Part shown: positions 17,920 to 27,142 of the stretch, in pieces | Position numbering within the stretch: the first letter of the stretch is position 1 | Layout of the letters: each line of letters opens with the position of its first letter | Assembly: GCA_023436175.1 (NCBI GenBank) | Contig: JAEZKE010000149.1 | Span: forward strand, 1 to 56,089 | From: Methanobacteriota archaeon | Lineage (GTDB): Archaea > Methanobacteriota > Methanobacteria > Methanobacteriales > Methanobacteriaceae | Length of the DNA stretch: 56,089 nt | Reading direction: 5' to 3' | Program-made: the position numbers and the translations under genes | Notes under the pieces: model-generated | The model's database searches: none | What the model was told of the DNA's origin: nothing | The model's input: only the letters and a program-made list of their open reading frames with translations

Positions 17920-19059
17920 ATGAGACCAAAAATTTCAGTCATCATCTTAAATTGGAATGGATGGAGAGATACCCTTGAATGCTTAGAATCTCTTTACCAG
18001 ATTGACTATTCTAACTATAATGTTATTCTTGTTGATAATGGATCTGAAGATGATTCTATACAAAAAATTAGGGATTATTGTAAAGGTAAAATTGATATTA
18101 AATCAAAATATTTTTCCTATTCTTCAAATAATAAACCAATAAACATAAAAGAATATTCTAATAACGAAATTAAATTAAAAAATTATGAAAATTACCAATT
18201 AAAAGATCTTGTACTTATAAAAAATGAGGACAATTATGGATTTACGGAAGGAAATAATATAGGAGTAAGATTTGCCATTAATTCATTTGATCCAGATTAT
18301 ATTCTTTTGTTAAATAATGATGTGGTTGTTGAAAAAGACACTTTATCTAAATTAATAGAATGTACAAATATCGCCGAATCGGCAGTACTACAGCCAAAAG
18401 TAAAATATTACGAAGATGGTAAGTTAAATTCTACAGGAATGGAACTTGATCTTTTTGCATATGCTAATTCAAGAGGTAAACATGAAATTGATAGCTCTCA
18501 ATATGACAATGAAATAAAAGATAAATTTTTTTATGCCGAAGGGGCATGTTTACTATTAAAAAAAGAATTTTTAAGATGTTTAGGGAATGAAATATTTGAT
18601 AGTAAACTTTTTGCTTATTATGAAGATGTGGATTTATCATGGTCAGCTAGATTATATGGTTATAAAGTATCATATTGTCCTAATTCAGTATGTTATCATA
18701 AGGGTAGCCAATCTACTGGAGGATTTGGTTTAAATATGGCATATTGGGGATGGAGGAACAGAATAAGGGTTCTAATTAAAAACTATGCATTTAAAAACCT
18801 TATTATAATGTTACCATTAACTTTGTTGTTGGAATTTATAATTAGTATAGTGGTGTCTATATACAAAAGAGAAATAAAATATTTTTTCATTTTCTTTAAA
18901 AGCTTAATCTGGAACATTATAGTTTTAAATGACACGCTTAAAAGAAGAAAAAAAGTACAAAAGAAACGCGTTGTAAATGACTCTTATATAAAAAATTTCA
19001 TGGTCCATCACTCATTAGAACTTTCTAATTTAAAAAAAGATATTCTTAAGTTATTTTAA
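17920..19059 (+). CDS. Family 2 glycosyltransferase, rhamnosyltransferase-like (WbbL type)
   Basis: 379 residues from ATG 17920 (AAGGG five bases before); a GTG at 17890 is also in frame. GT2 motifs are SVIILNWNGW (6-15), VDNGSEDDS (39-47) and LLLNNDVVVE (about 129-138), the NNDV form common in rhamnosyltransferases. YAEGACLLLKKE and the FAYYEDVDLSWSARLYGY segment follow as acceptor/base region. An extra 30-40 residue stretch rich in Asn and Lys sits between the second and third motifs. One hydrophobic segment near 300-325 probably tethers it to the membrane. With the rfb operon elsewhere in the window, dTDP-rhamnose is a plausible donor. Confidence 0.8.
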   Translation: MRPKISVIILNWNGWRDTLECLESLYQIDYSNYNVILVDNGSEDDSIQKIRDYCKGKIDIKSKYFSYSSNNKPINIKEYSNNEIKLKNYENYQLKDLVLIKNEDNYGFTEGNNIGVRFAINSFDPDYILLLNNDVVVEKDTLSKLIECTNIAESAVLQPKVKYYEDGKLNSTGMELDLFAYANSRGKHEIDSSQYDNEIKDKFFYAEGACLLLKKEFLRCLGNEIFDSKLFAYYEDVDLSWSARLYGYKVSYCPNSVCYHKGSQSTGGFGLNMAYWGWRNRIRVLIKNYAFKNLIIMLPLTLLLEFIISIVVSIYKREIKYFFIFFKSLIWNIIVLNDTLKRRKKVQKKRVVNDSYIKNFMVHHSLELSNLKKDILKLF

Positions 19060-19127
19060 TATCTTGCATAAATTATTAAAATAGATTAAGACTATAAAAA
19101 AGAAAATTCTCTAATATTTTTTATAAG

Positions 19128-19691
19128 TTAATGAATGGTTTTCATTATTCTATCCGCCGTGTTATCAATGAAATCCCGATGTTCGTTAAAGTATTGCATG
19201 GATCCACTAGTATCACAAATATCTATAAATATTTGATAATATTTACCATTTTTCTCAAAGAAATAGTATTTAATAGTTTCAGTATTATCAATTCTACCTA
19301 TTAATACTGTTTTTACAATCATATTTTCTATAGTTAGAGTCCCATTAGATATAACATGCCATTTAGCTGCTTTATTACTAATCGAAATGTAAGCATCATT
19401 ATATTTATTTTTATCCATATACTGGGAAACTCCCATTAAAGCAGCTTGTGCATTAGAAAATCTATTTGAGCCGAATATTGCAGAATTTGAAAAATTAGAT
19501 ACTGACTTTTGATACCATCCTGATTCTAATTCAAATTCTGAATCACCCACTATTCCATAACCCGGTTTAATATTTTTTAAATCATCTTTAGAATAAAATT
19601 TTGGGGTAGCATGAGAATTATAAATCATATATCCGGACATAATAAAAATTAAAAATAATCCTAAAATTGTTAGATATCGTTTTGAGATCAT
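19128..19691 (-). CDS. Secreted or membrane-anchored protein of unknown function
   Basis: 187 residues from ATG 19691, preferred over an upstream ATG at 19781 because AAAGGCG precedes it and a signal/anchor helix then starts the protein (about 6-24). The rest is a soluble external domain with alternating strands (VKTVLIGRIDNTETIKYYFFEKNGK) and an ending NTADRIMKTIH. This broadly resembles PsbP-like domains with a C-terminal V-x-x-I-x-K-T helix, but I do not claim that family. It is the last gene of the minus-strand polysaccharide run, 99 bases after the GT4 stop. Confidence 0.6.
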   Translation of the reverse strand: MISKRYLTILGLFLIFIMSGYMIYNSHATPKFYSKDDLKNIKPGYGIVGDSEFELESGWYQKSVSNFSNSAIFGSNRFSNAQAALMGVSQYMDKNKYNDAYISISNKAAKWHVISNGTLTIENMIVKTVLIGRIDNTETIKYYFFEKNGKYYQIFIDICDTSGSMQYFNEHRDFIDNTADRIMKTIH

Positions 19692-19790
19692 ATATTCGCC
19701 TTTACTTAGTATATTTATTTTAATTCTTAGTTTAATCAACAACTTTAAAATATTTTCCCGAGTTAATGAATTAAAACACATCTTTAATAA

Positions 19791-20840
19791 TTAATTGCTA
19801 TTAATTAATTTTTCATATACTTCAAAAGTTCTCTCAGCAGTTTTATCCCATGTGAATTGTTTTGAGTAATTTAAACCCGCATTTATGACTTCTGACCTAA
19901 ACTGGTCATTCATTAACAGATGATAAATTTTTTTCGCCATTTCAGATGTTGATTCGGCTTTAACACAAGCATTTGTGACTTCAGAGGGAATATTGACATT
20001 ATTACGTACTATAACAGGTACTCCACATTTTTGAGCTTCTAAAATTGGTATTCCGAATCCTTCCCATTCACTTGGAATTACAAAAATATCAAAATAATTA
20101 TAAATATTCACTAACTCCGATTCTGGAGCAAATCCTTTAAATTCAACTTTATCTGCAATATTTAAATCATTAGCCAATTTTTTAAGTTTCAGTAATAATT
20201 CTACATTTCCTGTGCCATATATAAACAATTTTATATTTAAATCTGGTTTTCTTTTAAGTAACATACTAAAGGATTCCAATAGGAAATCTAATCTTTTTCT
20301 ATAATCTATTGAACCAATGAACCCTATTATAAATTGATCAGTTTTTTTTACACTATTTAAAGGTTTGAAATATTCATTAACTCCCAAATGTATAACTTCT
20401 ACTTTTTCTTCAGGAATTGATAAAAAATCAATAATTTCCTTTTTGGTTTGTGATGAATTTGCTATTATAACATTAGAATATTTGCCTAATTTATAAAAAT
20501 AAGGAACAGTTTTTCTAACATAAAAATTACCTCCACGGTTATAAAGGATCGTAGCCAGATCATGGTATGTTATAACTGTCGGTTTTTTAATAAAAGGTAA
20601 ATGAAATGAGTTTACAGGAGCCATAGAATGGAATAAATCATAATTATTTCTATTTAATAATACCTTAGCAGGTACACGCAATGCATGATCATAAATACTT
20701 TTAAATGCATTAGGAGGAGATGTGCCAATTATATCAATATCTACATAACTTTTTAACTTTTTAATGAGTTCAGTTGTATATCTAGATATTCCAGTTCCTC
20801 TTTTAATGTCATATTTATCGGTTATAATTGCAATTCTCAT
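19791..20840 (-). CDS. Family 4 glycosyltransferase
   Basis: 349 residues, GT-B fold. The acceptor loop GTGISRYTTELI lies at about 15-26. The donor half carries GFIGSIDYRKRLDFLLESF (about 173-191), VEFKGF and the E-x7-E pair in SEWEGFGIPILEAQKCGVPVI. This is the mannosyltransferase/RfaB-like subgroup that starts with MRIAIITDKYD. AGAGGT sits a few bases before the ATG at 20840. The preceding gene (transcription order) ends 4 bases away, so it is part of the operon. The donor sugar cannot be read. Confidence 0.83.
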   Translation of the reverse strand: MRIAIITDKYDIKRGTGISRYTTELIKKLKSYVDIDIIGTSPPNAFKSIYDHALRVPAKVLLNRNNYDLFHSMAPVNSFHLPFIKKPTVITYHDLATILYNRGGNFYVRKTVPYFYKLGKYSNVIIANSSQTKKEIIDFLSIPEEKVEVIHLGVNEYFKPLNSVKKTDQFIIGFIGSIDYRKRLDFLLESFSMLLKRKPDLNIKLFIYGTGNVELLLKLKKLANDLNIADKVEFKGFAPESELVNIYNYFDIFVIPSEWEGFGIPILEAQKCGVPVIVRNNVNIPSEVTNACVKAESTSEMAKKIYHLLMNDQFRSEVINAGLNYSKQFTWDKTAERTFEVYEKLINSN

Positions 20841-20844
20841 AATT

Positions 20845-22578
20845 TTACCTCTTTATATAATAAATATCAATTGCTCCATTAGAATACACATATCCCACTT
20901 TTGTATCAAATTGAATTTTATTGGCAGTATCATTATTAAAATTTGGATAAGCCCATGGTTCTATCATGGAACTTTGATTAATATCAGGATCACTCATTAT
21001 TATATTCTGCATGGTTTTTCCATAAACAAATAAAACGGGATCAGGATATAAATCTGCCAGGCTCGTAATATTATTATAATTTAAATCTTGAAGATTATTT
21101 AATATGATTCCATTAATTGGCATGCCGATATGGATATATTTAGTTTTAGGAGATTTGAAATCTTTTTCCCAATTTATAGCTGATGCGTCAGAATAAGTGA
21201 AATGCCAATTTGGTTGGTCTATCCAGGAAGATCGATAAATACCCAGTACACTTACTGTAAATGAAGACGAAATAACAATAAATATGAGTAAAAATGCCAG
21301 CTTCTTTTTATTAAAATTTTTCAAAATCAAAAACAATGGAAATGAAACTAGCAAAGGAACCGCCCAAACTGCCATATTTGAGCCCAAAAGCCTTCCAATA
21401 GATGTTACTCCTTGAGTTAAAAAAGTCATGAAATAAGTAATCAATGAAGTGATAAATAGTACTGACAAGATTATCATTCTGTTTAGATATTTATCCCCTT
21501 TTTTATATTTCCAAAGGATTAAAATAATTGCAATTAATGCTATAGATATGTAAATTAACTGTGAACCATAACATTTTAAAAACAATAGAACTGTATCTAA
21601 AAAACTCATACTGTGCGTAAATGCTAATTCATTAGTTCTTGGTACGCTGCTAACCTCTCTAAACAGCCATGAGTTTATTTTTTTGACACCATTATCAAAT
21701 ACTGTAAATGAAGACCACCATGCAAAAAACATGACAATTGAAACTATTGATTTATTTAAACTGATGGATCTTCTATCTAATATGTATTTAATTATTTCCG
21801 CTGCAATTAAACACGTGATAAGCGTTATTTCTACAAATGGGTGGAAAAATGGCATTAAAAATAATAATAAAACAATAAGTATATTATAACTAATTGATTT
21901 ATCCGATTTAAAGAACAGGTAAAAAAATAATGGTAAAATCAGAATTGAAAGACCTTGAGGATATATAACAACCTGATAATATGTGAGTAGAAAAGTACTG
22001 CTTACAGCTGCCAGTATAACAGCATATCGCTTATTTTTAAAAACTTCTTTACCTAAAAAATAAGTAAAAACCATATAAATCATAGAAAAATATGCAGGCA
22101 AAAATTTCGTAAATATTTCCATATTTAAATTTGTCAATTGATTTAATTCTGCTAATAAAATGTGAGTTATGGGATAATAATCATTTCCAATGGTTCCACT
22201 TTCAGTTATTGCCATAGCAGACTTATAATGATTCCATGGATCACCTGTCCCATATGCAAAATATCCCCTCATTAAAGGTTGAGAAAGAATAATAAAGTTA
22301 TTAAGTAACAACAAAGAAAATGAAAGCCAAAAATATTTATAATTTTCATTTTGAGCTTGGAGGATCATACAGGAAATTAATATTAAATTAGATAGTATAA
22401 TTAAAAACCAGAATAGGGGAGCTGCAGAATAAATTGACACTTCATAATTAGTTACAGGAAGAGTGCTTTCTAACGATAAAAGGGCAAAAATTGTTAATAT
22501 TGATGATATTAACAATAATACTTTGATTATATTTTTATTAAAGGATATAGTTTTATTGAAGAATACTCTTTCCGTCAA
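20845..22578 (-). CDS. Multi-span membrane protein, GT-C glycosyltransferase-like
   Basis: 577 residues from the TTG at 22578, favoured because GGGGATC lies seven to ten bases upstream; TTGs at 22626 and 22632 are also in frame. About 12 hydrophobic helices occupy the first 440 residues, then a soluble external domain (about 450-577). The loop after helix 3 contains GDPWNHYKSAMAI and YYPITHILLAEL, the position where GT-C enzymes keep their catalytic acidic residue. It overlaps the preceding gene by 26 bases. The protein at 38539 has the same layout. It probably transfers a sugar from a polyprenyl-phosphate donor outside the cell; family assignment is tentative. Confidence 0.6.
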   Translation of the reverse strand: MTERVFFNKTISFNKNIIKVLLLISSILTIFALLSLESTLPVTNYEVSIYSAAPLFWFLIILSNLILISCMILQAQNENYKYFWLSFSLLLLNNFIILSQPLMRGYFAYGTGDPWNHYKSAMAITESGTIGNDYYPITHILLAELNQLTNLNMEIFTKFLPAYFSMIYMVFTYFLGKEVFKNKRYAVILAAVSSTFLLTYYQVVIYPQGLSILILPLFFYLFFKSDKSISYNILIVLLLFLMPFFHPFVEITLITCLIAAEIIKYILDRRSISLNKSIVSIVMFFAWWSSFTVFDNGVKKINSWLFREVSSVPRTNELAFTHSMSFLDTVLLFLKCYGSQLIYISIALIAIILILWKYKKGDKYLNRMIILSVLFITSLITYFMTFLTQGVTSIGRLLGSNMAVWAVPLLVSFPLFLILKNFNKKKLAFLLIFIVISSSFTVSVLGIYRSSWIDQPNWHFTYSDASAINWEKDFKSPKTKYIHIGMPINGIILNNLQDLNYNNITSLADLYPDPVLFVYGKTMQNIIMSDPDINQSSMIEPWAYPNFNNDTANKIQFDTKVGYVYSNGAIDIYYIKR

Positions 22579-24061
22579 AGTGAGATCCCCTTGAAATGCT
22601 GAAATAATCCAGTATGGTAGGTGCAATATCAATTAAACTTATTTTCCTGTCCTGTATATTTCGATTAATATTATTAATTAGAAGAACTGCATCTTTTCCA
22701 TGTCCGCCTGAAGCCACTTTATGATCATAAGCCTTACCAAAAATATCAGAATGTAAATCCCATCCAACACCATAATCATTTTTTAATTCAAATACTATAT
22801 CTGGAAATATACTTTCGCTAAATTCTCCATTTAACATTTCTTCCCTTCTTTTTATAAAGTTCAGCAGTTTTTCGTTTCCATCAGGAGTTTTTAATTTGGA
22901 TAAATCATTAATTATAGTATTTGCAACATTTTCATACTCCTTATCTGATACTAAGTCTCTGTTAATCTCAATACCGCCGTATGAATAGGATTTAATACCT
23001 GCAAAATTAGAAAGTGATACTAAACTGTTGTCTTTATCAATAGATCCAGATGATGAGTATACAGATTTGCTCATTTGAGTGAGTTTCGGATTTTTAACTA
23101 TCATTTTAATTAACAGATGTTCTATATTTAATTTATTTGCAATATTTAAAACATTTTCCCTAACCACATTCATTAATGCCCTATTCTTGCTTTTAGATTT
23201 TAAATATCCCTTTTTTCTTAAATACTCATTAATATTAAATGATTTAATTGGTCTTATCTTATGTCCATGATCGCTTATCACCACTAAAGCAATTTCCGGA
23301 CACTTTTCCATAATTTCACCAATAAAATCATCAAATAACTTATAATAATCAAGAACGACCATGTTTAACGCTGTTTTACCAGGATATGTTGGGTCTTTTT
23401 CATCAAAGAATCTCCAGAATCTGTGCTGAATAATATCCAGGAGAGAAAAATAAATATAAAATAAATCCCAGTCCTGATTTTCAAAAATTTTCATTCCAAT
23501 GTTTTGTTCTGTTTTAACCACTTCTTTACCGATTTGTGACCATTTTTCCAAATTACTTTGCCCCGGAAATCCTCCCCATAAGCTTTTAAGCTTATCAGGA
23601 ATATCATATTCGTTTTTAATATTTTCTGGAAAAGTGCCAATGTCAATTTCAGTTTCAAGCCAATTAATTCTTTTATCAAAAGGGGATTTACTGATCATAA
23701 GCCCATTGATTTCCCATGGAGGATACATTAACATAGGATAAACTATAGCTGATTTATAACCTTCTAAACTACTGTAATCCCAGAAAGTTTTTCCTTTAAT
23801 CCTATTTATATCAATTTTATTTAAATCACTTAAATTAGGGTCAAATATATCATAAACATACATTACTCCATGATTTTCAGGTTTAAGTCCTGTATAAATA
23901 CTTCCCCATGCAGGAATTGTATCTACTGGAAATATAGACTCAGAAAAGAGCGTAGGACTCCTGTCAATGATTTTAGAAAAATTTGGTAACTTATCTTTAT
24001 ATTTTAGCAGAATATGGGGGTCTAATGAATCAATACCTACAATTGCCATTCTTTTTTCCAT
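22553..24061 (-). CDS. Alkaline-phosphatase-superfamily phosphodiesterase/phosphotransferase
   Basis: 502 residues from ATG 24061, with AGGTGA eight bases before; a GTG at 24073 is in frame. Metal-site motifs of type I phosphodiesterases appear in order: GIDSLD with Asp11, DTIPAW with nucleophile candidate Thr49, SLLDIIQHRFW (Asp and His), VVISDHGHK (Asp-His) and GGHGKDA (His). No signal peptide is present, so it acts in the cytosol. The stop of the kinase-like gene touches its start and it overlaps the next gene, showing tight coupling in the glycan operon. Members cleave nucleotide, phospholipid or phosphoglycan diesters; the substrate here is open. Confidence 0.8.
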   Translation of the reverse strand: MEKRMAIVGIDSLDPHILLKYKDKLPNFSKIIDRSPTLFSESIFPVDTIPAWGSIYTGLKPENHGVMYVYDIFDPNLSDLNKIDINRIKGKTFWDYSSLEGYKSAIVYPMLMYPPWEINGLMISKSPFDKRINWLETEIDIGTFPENIKNEYDIPDKLKSLWGGFPGQSNLEKWSQIGKEVVKTEQNIGMKIFENQDWDLFYIYFSLLDIIQHRFWRFFDEKDPTYPGKTALNMVVLDYYKLFDDFIGEIMEKCPEIALVVISDHGHKIRPIKSFNINEYLRKKGYLKSKSKNRALMNVVRENVLNIANKLNIEHLLIKMIVKNPKLTQMSKSVYSSSGSIDKDNSLVSLSNFAGIKSYSYGGIEINRDLVSDKEYENVANTIINDLSKLKTPDGNEKLLNFIKRREEMLNGEFSESIFPDIVFELKNDYGVGWDLHSDIFGKAYDHKVASGGHGKDAVLLINNINRNIQDRKISLIDIAPTILDYFSISRGSHFDGKSILQ

Positions 24062-24062
24062 T

Positions 24063-24740
24063 TTAAATTTCACCTATGTCATTCAATGTAATTTTCATGA
24101 TTTTTGACTTTACATAATCAAGTTCTTTTGTATTATCTATTTTAATAGTTTTTTTAGGATTTAATAGAGAATAGATTTTATCATATTTAGCTTTTATTAA
24201 TTCCGCATTCTTAATAGATTTTATTTCATCCTCTTTTCTTAGATAAGTTATTTCTGGAGGTACTTCAATTACAAAAATAATATCCGGATCTGGGAATAAT
24301 CTTTTAAACAATTTATATAGATTTAATTTACTTTTCTTGCTAAAATCAAACTCTTCAGATAAAGCTAAAATTACATCATAATAATATCGGTCGAAAATTA
24401 ATATTTTATTTTTAGCACTAATATAAGGAATCCATGTCTTTTTAATACCAAAAATAATATAATCTAACAATACAATTTTTGGATAAACTTTTTTAAACAG
24501 TTTACTTTTTAGATTATCATTATTATTTAATTCTTTATTGGAATTATGGACTTTTAAACTTGAATTTGGCGTATTTCCAATTTTTCTGATTAATTTCCTT
24601 ATTATAGAGTTTTCTGCCTCTAACCACCAAGTATATGAAACATTATAACTCTTTTTTATTTCGTTGAATAAGTAATTAGAAAGCGTACTTTTTCCAGAAC
24701 CATCAACACCTAAAAAACATATTATGGTAATTTTCTTCAT
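24063..24740 (-). CDS. Thymidylate-kinase-like P-loop kinase
   Basis: 225 residues from ATG 24740 (GTGA just before; an upstream ATG at 24755 lacks a ribosome site). Walker A is GVDGSGKST (11-19), and IFDRYYYDVILA in the middle is the DRY-type acceptor motif of thymidylate kinases. The lid region KYDKIYSLL and the end are weakly conserved, and the body is longer than ordinary dTMP kinase of about 205 residues. Placement between a GT4 and a phosphodiesterase in a polysaccharide operon suggests phosphorylation of a glycan precursor or lipid rather than dTMP synthesis. That is inference. Confidence 0.7.
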   Translation of the reverse strand: MKKITIICFLGVDGSGKSTLSNYLFNEIKKSYNVSYTWWLEAENSIIRKLIRKIGNTPNSSLKVHNSNKELNNNDNLKSKLFKKVYPKIVLLDYIIFGIKKTWIPYISAKNKILIFDRYYYDVILALSEEFDFSKKSKLNLYKLFKRLFPDPDIIFVIEVPPEITYLRKEDEIKSIKNAELIKAKYDKIYSLLNPKKTIKIDNTKELDYVKSKIMKITLNDIGEI

Positions 24741-24777
24741 TATTTCACTTTTCATTAATTAGTTCAAAGATTGTTTT

Positions 24778-25752
24778 TTAGTTTAATAAATCCTTATAAA
24801 TACCCATTAAATTATTGGCCACATTTTCCATAGAATATGTTAAAGCATCATTTCTAGTCTTTATTTCAATATTTTCATTTCTAAATTTGTCAATAAATGT
24901 GGATATTTCATTTTCTCCATTTATGTAGAATAATCCATTACCCTCATCAAATAAGTCTGGAATTGCTCCAAACTTTGTGGTGATAACAGGTAAATTACAG
25001 GCCATCGACTCTAAAACAGAAAGAGGTGTTTCTATACATGCCCTATTATCTACTGTTGGAAAAATATAGCAATCGGATAAATTATAAATATCTTCTATGT
25101 TTTGAAAGTGTTTAATCCATACTTCACATCCGCTTTCTTCCAATTCAAGCACAAGTTCTTCATCTATATTTTCATTTTCTCTCCCAATGATTATAACATG
25201 ATTATCTTGTTCTTTTTGAATTTTCTTAAAAATATCCAAATTTCTTTCCCTTTTTAAAGAAGCTAAATGTAAAACCACAAACTTATCTAAAGGAACTTTA
25301 TATTTTTCCCTTAATCCTTTTTTTTCTTTATCAGTTGCAGGTTTAAACTTTTCAGTATCTATTCCATTATACATGAACTTCGTTTTAAAGTCAATTGATT
25401 TGAAAACAAGTTCACTTTTGGATGATTGAACTAGCATTAAATCAGGTCTTAGAAATTTAAGTATATTCCATTGAGGAACTGCAGGCTGAACTGCAGAAAT
25501 AATAATTTTTGATTTTAAAGATAAAATCGAAATTAATTTTGCAATAATCAATCCATTTACTGTCGGAGCCAGAATAAAATGGATTATATCTGGATTGAAT
25601 TTAATTATATCTTTCCAGTTTGAAATTGAGTTTATATCAACCTTTTTAAGGTCTATATCCTCATTTTCAAGCATTTTAAATATACTTCTTCCAACAATTC
25701 TTACCCCTTCATCTAAATTGTCTTTGAAATGTCCTACTACACATATCCTCAC
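24778..25752 (-). CDS. Family 4 glycosyltransferase
   Basis: 324 residues. The GTG start at 25752 follows the TAA of the upstream gene directly and has GGGG upstream. N-terminal MRICVVGHFKDNLDEGVRIV replaces the common glycine-rich loop. The donor domain shows VLHLASLKRERNLD and the IEDIYNLSDCYIFPTVDNR region. The usual E-x7-E is modified: the first acid appears as Asp in PTVDNRACIETPLSVLESMAC, where E-T-P-L-S-V-L-E gives the pair. Part of the minus-strand operon between two other glycan genes. Confidence 0.78.
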   Translation of the reverse strand: MRICVVGHFKDNLDEGVRIVGRSIFKMLENEDIDLKKVDINSISNWKDIIKFNPDIIHFILAPTVNGLIIAKLISILSLKSKIIISAVQPAVPQWNILKFLRPDLMLVQSSKSELVFKSIDFKTKFMYNGIDTEKFKPATDKEKKGLREKYKVPLDKFVVLHLASLKRERNLDIFKKIQKEQDNHVIIIGRENENIDEELVLELEESGCEVWIKHFQNIEDIYNLSDCYIFPTVDNRACIETPLSVLESMACNLPVITTKFGAIPDLFDEGNGLFYINGENEISTFIDKFRNENIEIKTRNDALTYSMENVANNLMGIYKDLLN

Positions 25753-26910
25753 TTAATTTTCCCCTATAGTTTTAATTAATGTCTTTTCAAATTTATCAGA
25801 GATAAAATCCCAGCTATATCCATTTTTTACAAATTTTCGTCCTTTTTTCCCTAAATAAAACCTTAAATCTTCATCGTTATAAAGTTCAATTATACTCTTT
25901 TCTACCTCATCCTTTTCTGCAAAGATCACATGATCATTTACAATTTTTTTAACATTTATTAAAGAAGAAGAGATAACTGGCTTTTCACATGACATATACT
26001 CAAACAATTTTAAAGGTAATGCCCCTTGAGATACATTACTATTATCAAAAGGTAGTAAACAAACATCTGCTGCAGATATGTATTTTGGAACATCAGAATA
26101 ATTAATATTTCCCGTAAACATTACAATAGATTCAATTCCAAATTCTTTTGATAAGTATTTAAATCTATTTAACTTAGCCCCATCTCCGACTACTAATAAT
26201 TTAATTTTATATTTATTTTTCAATTGTTTTATAGCCTTAAAAATTGGTTCTAATGTAACCCAGTTTCCTAAATATCCGACAAAAACTAATAAAAACGCGT
26301 CTTCTGGAATATTAAGTTTTTCACGGATATATTCTCCTCCTATATTTTTAAAATGCTCAGTATCAACACCATTAAAAATTATATTTCTTTTATTTTTTGG
26401 AATCTCATAAAGATCATTCAAGATATCTAAAGAAGAAGTAATTTGACTGCTAATATTAATATTTTTTCTCAGCATAGAAGAGCCAATTATTTTTCCTAAT
26501 GGTTTAATTAAATCAGGTATTTGAGGAGAAATTGAAATCCAGTCAATTAAGTCATCGCAAATATCAAATACTGTGGGGGCTTCAATTTTTTTTGCTATAT
26601 TATAACCTGCAATAAAACTGTTAAAATTTATATGAATATCAAAAGAATCTAAATCTAAATTCAATTTATCCAGATTTCTTTTTGCCAAAATTTCTTGAAT
26701 AACAGAATTTCTTTTTTTTTGAGAAAAATAATCAATTTTAATATTTTTAAGTGCGTCTTTTAAATATTGATCACTTGAATCCTCTAACCACCAGGCATTT
26801 CCACAAAATAAATTAATTTCATGTTTCCTCGAAAGATGATTAAGCAAATGATGGGGTCTTTGAGGATTTAATTTTGTTAGATCTGGCAATGATGTTACTA
26901 ATATCTTCAT
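25753..26910 (-). CDS. Family 4 glycosyltransferase
   Basis: 385 residues, GT-B. It opens MKILVTSLPDLTKLNPQRPH. The donor half has LVFVGYLGNWVTLEP, VMFTGNINYSDVPKYISAADVCLLPFD and NVSQGALPLKLFEYMSCEKPVI, where the final E of the E-x7-E pair is kept in LFEYM and the first position is not acidic. It is a paralogue of the next gene upstream (27051-28274), with the same architecture and motif variants, so the two arose by tandem duplication. A third, decayed copy of its first 31 codons lies at 27050-27142. Confidence 0.8.
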   Translation of the reverse strand: MKILVTSLPDLTKLNPQRPHHLLNHLSRKHEINLFCGNAWWLEDSSDQYLKDALKNIKIDYFSQKKRNSVIQEILAKRNLDKLNLDLDSFDIHINFNSFIAGYNIAKKIEAPTVFDICDDLIDWISISPQIPDLIKPLGKIIGSSMLRKNINISSQITSSLDILNDLYEIPKNKRNIIFNGVDTEHFKNIGGEYIREKLNIPEDAFLLVFVGYLGNWVTLEPIFKAIKQLKNKYKIKLLVVGDGAKLNRFKYLSKEFGIESIVMFTGNINYSDVPKYISAADVCLLPFDNSNVSQGALPLKLFEYMSCEKPVISSSLINVKKIVNDHVIFAEKDEVEKSIIELYNDEDLRFYLGKKGRKFVKNGYSWDFISDKFEKTLIKTIGEN

Positions 26911-27049
26911 TTATTACGCCCACTTTGATTCTTTAGTAATTATTAAATAATTTTAGCTATTTTTCAATTTCCTTAAATTTGCTCAATTATTTCATGAAAA
27001 TATTAGCTTCAATTATTTAACTGCTTTGCATTTGTGTAAAATACTATGC

Positions 27050-27142
27050 TTCATGTTTCTTTGATAGATGATTCAACAGATGAGGAGATCTCTGCGGGTT
27101 TAATTTTGATAGATCTATTAGTAATGTTATTACTATCTTCAT
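27050..27142 (-). pseudogene. Fossil of a GT4 gene start (31 codons)
   Basis: On the minus strand from ATG 27142 the frame reads MKIVITLLIDLSKLNPQRSP then HLLNHLSKKHE, followed after one codon by a stop. It aligns without gaps to the first 30 codons of the gene at 25753-26910; about 70 of 90 bases agree by my count. The same bases form the last 30 or so codons of the gene at 27051-28274 in another frame. About 140 bases separate it from the intact gene. It is the leftover of a third tandem copy whose body has been deleted. Confidence 0.75.
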
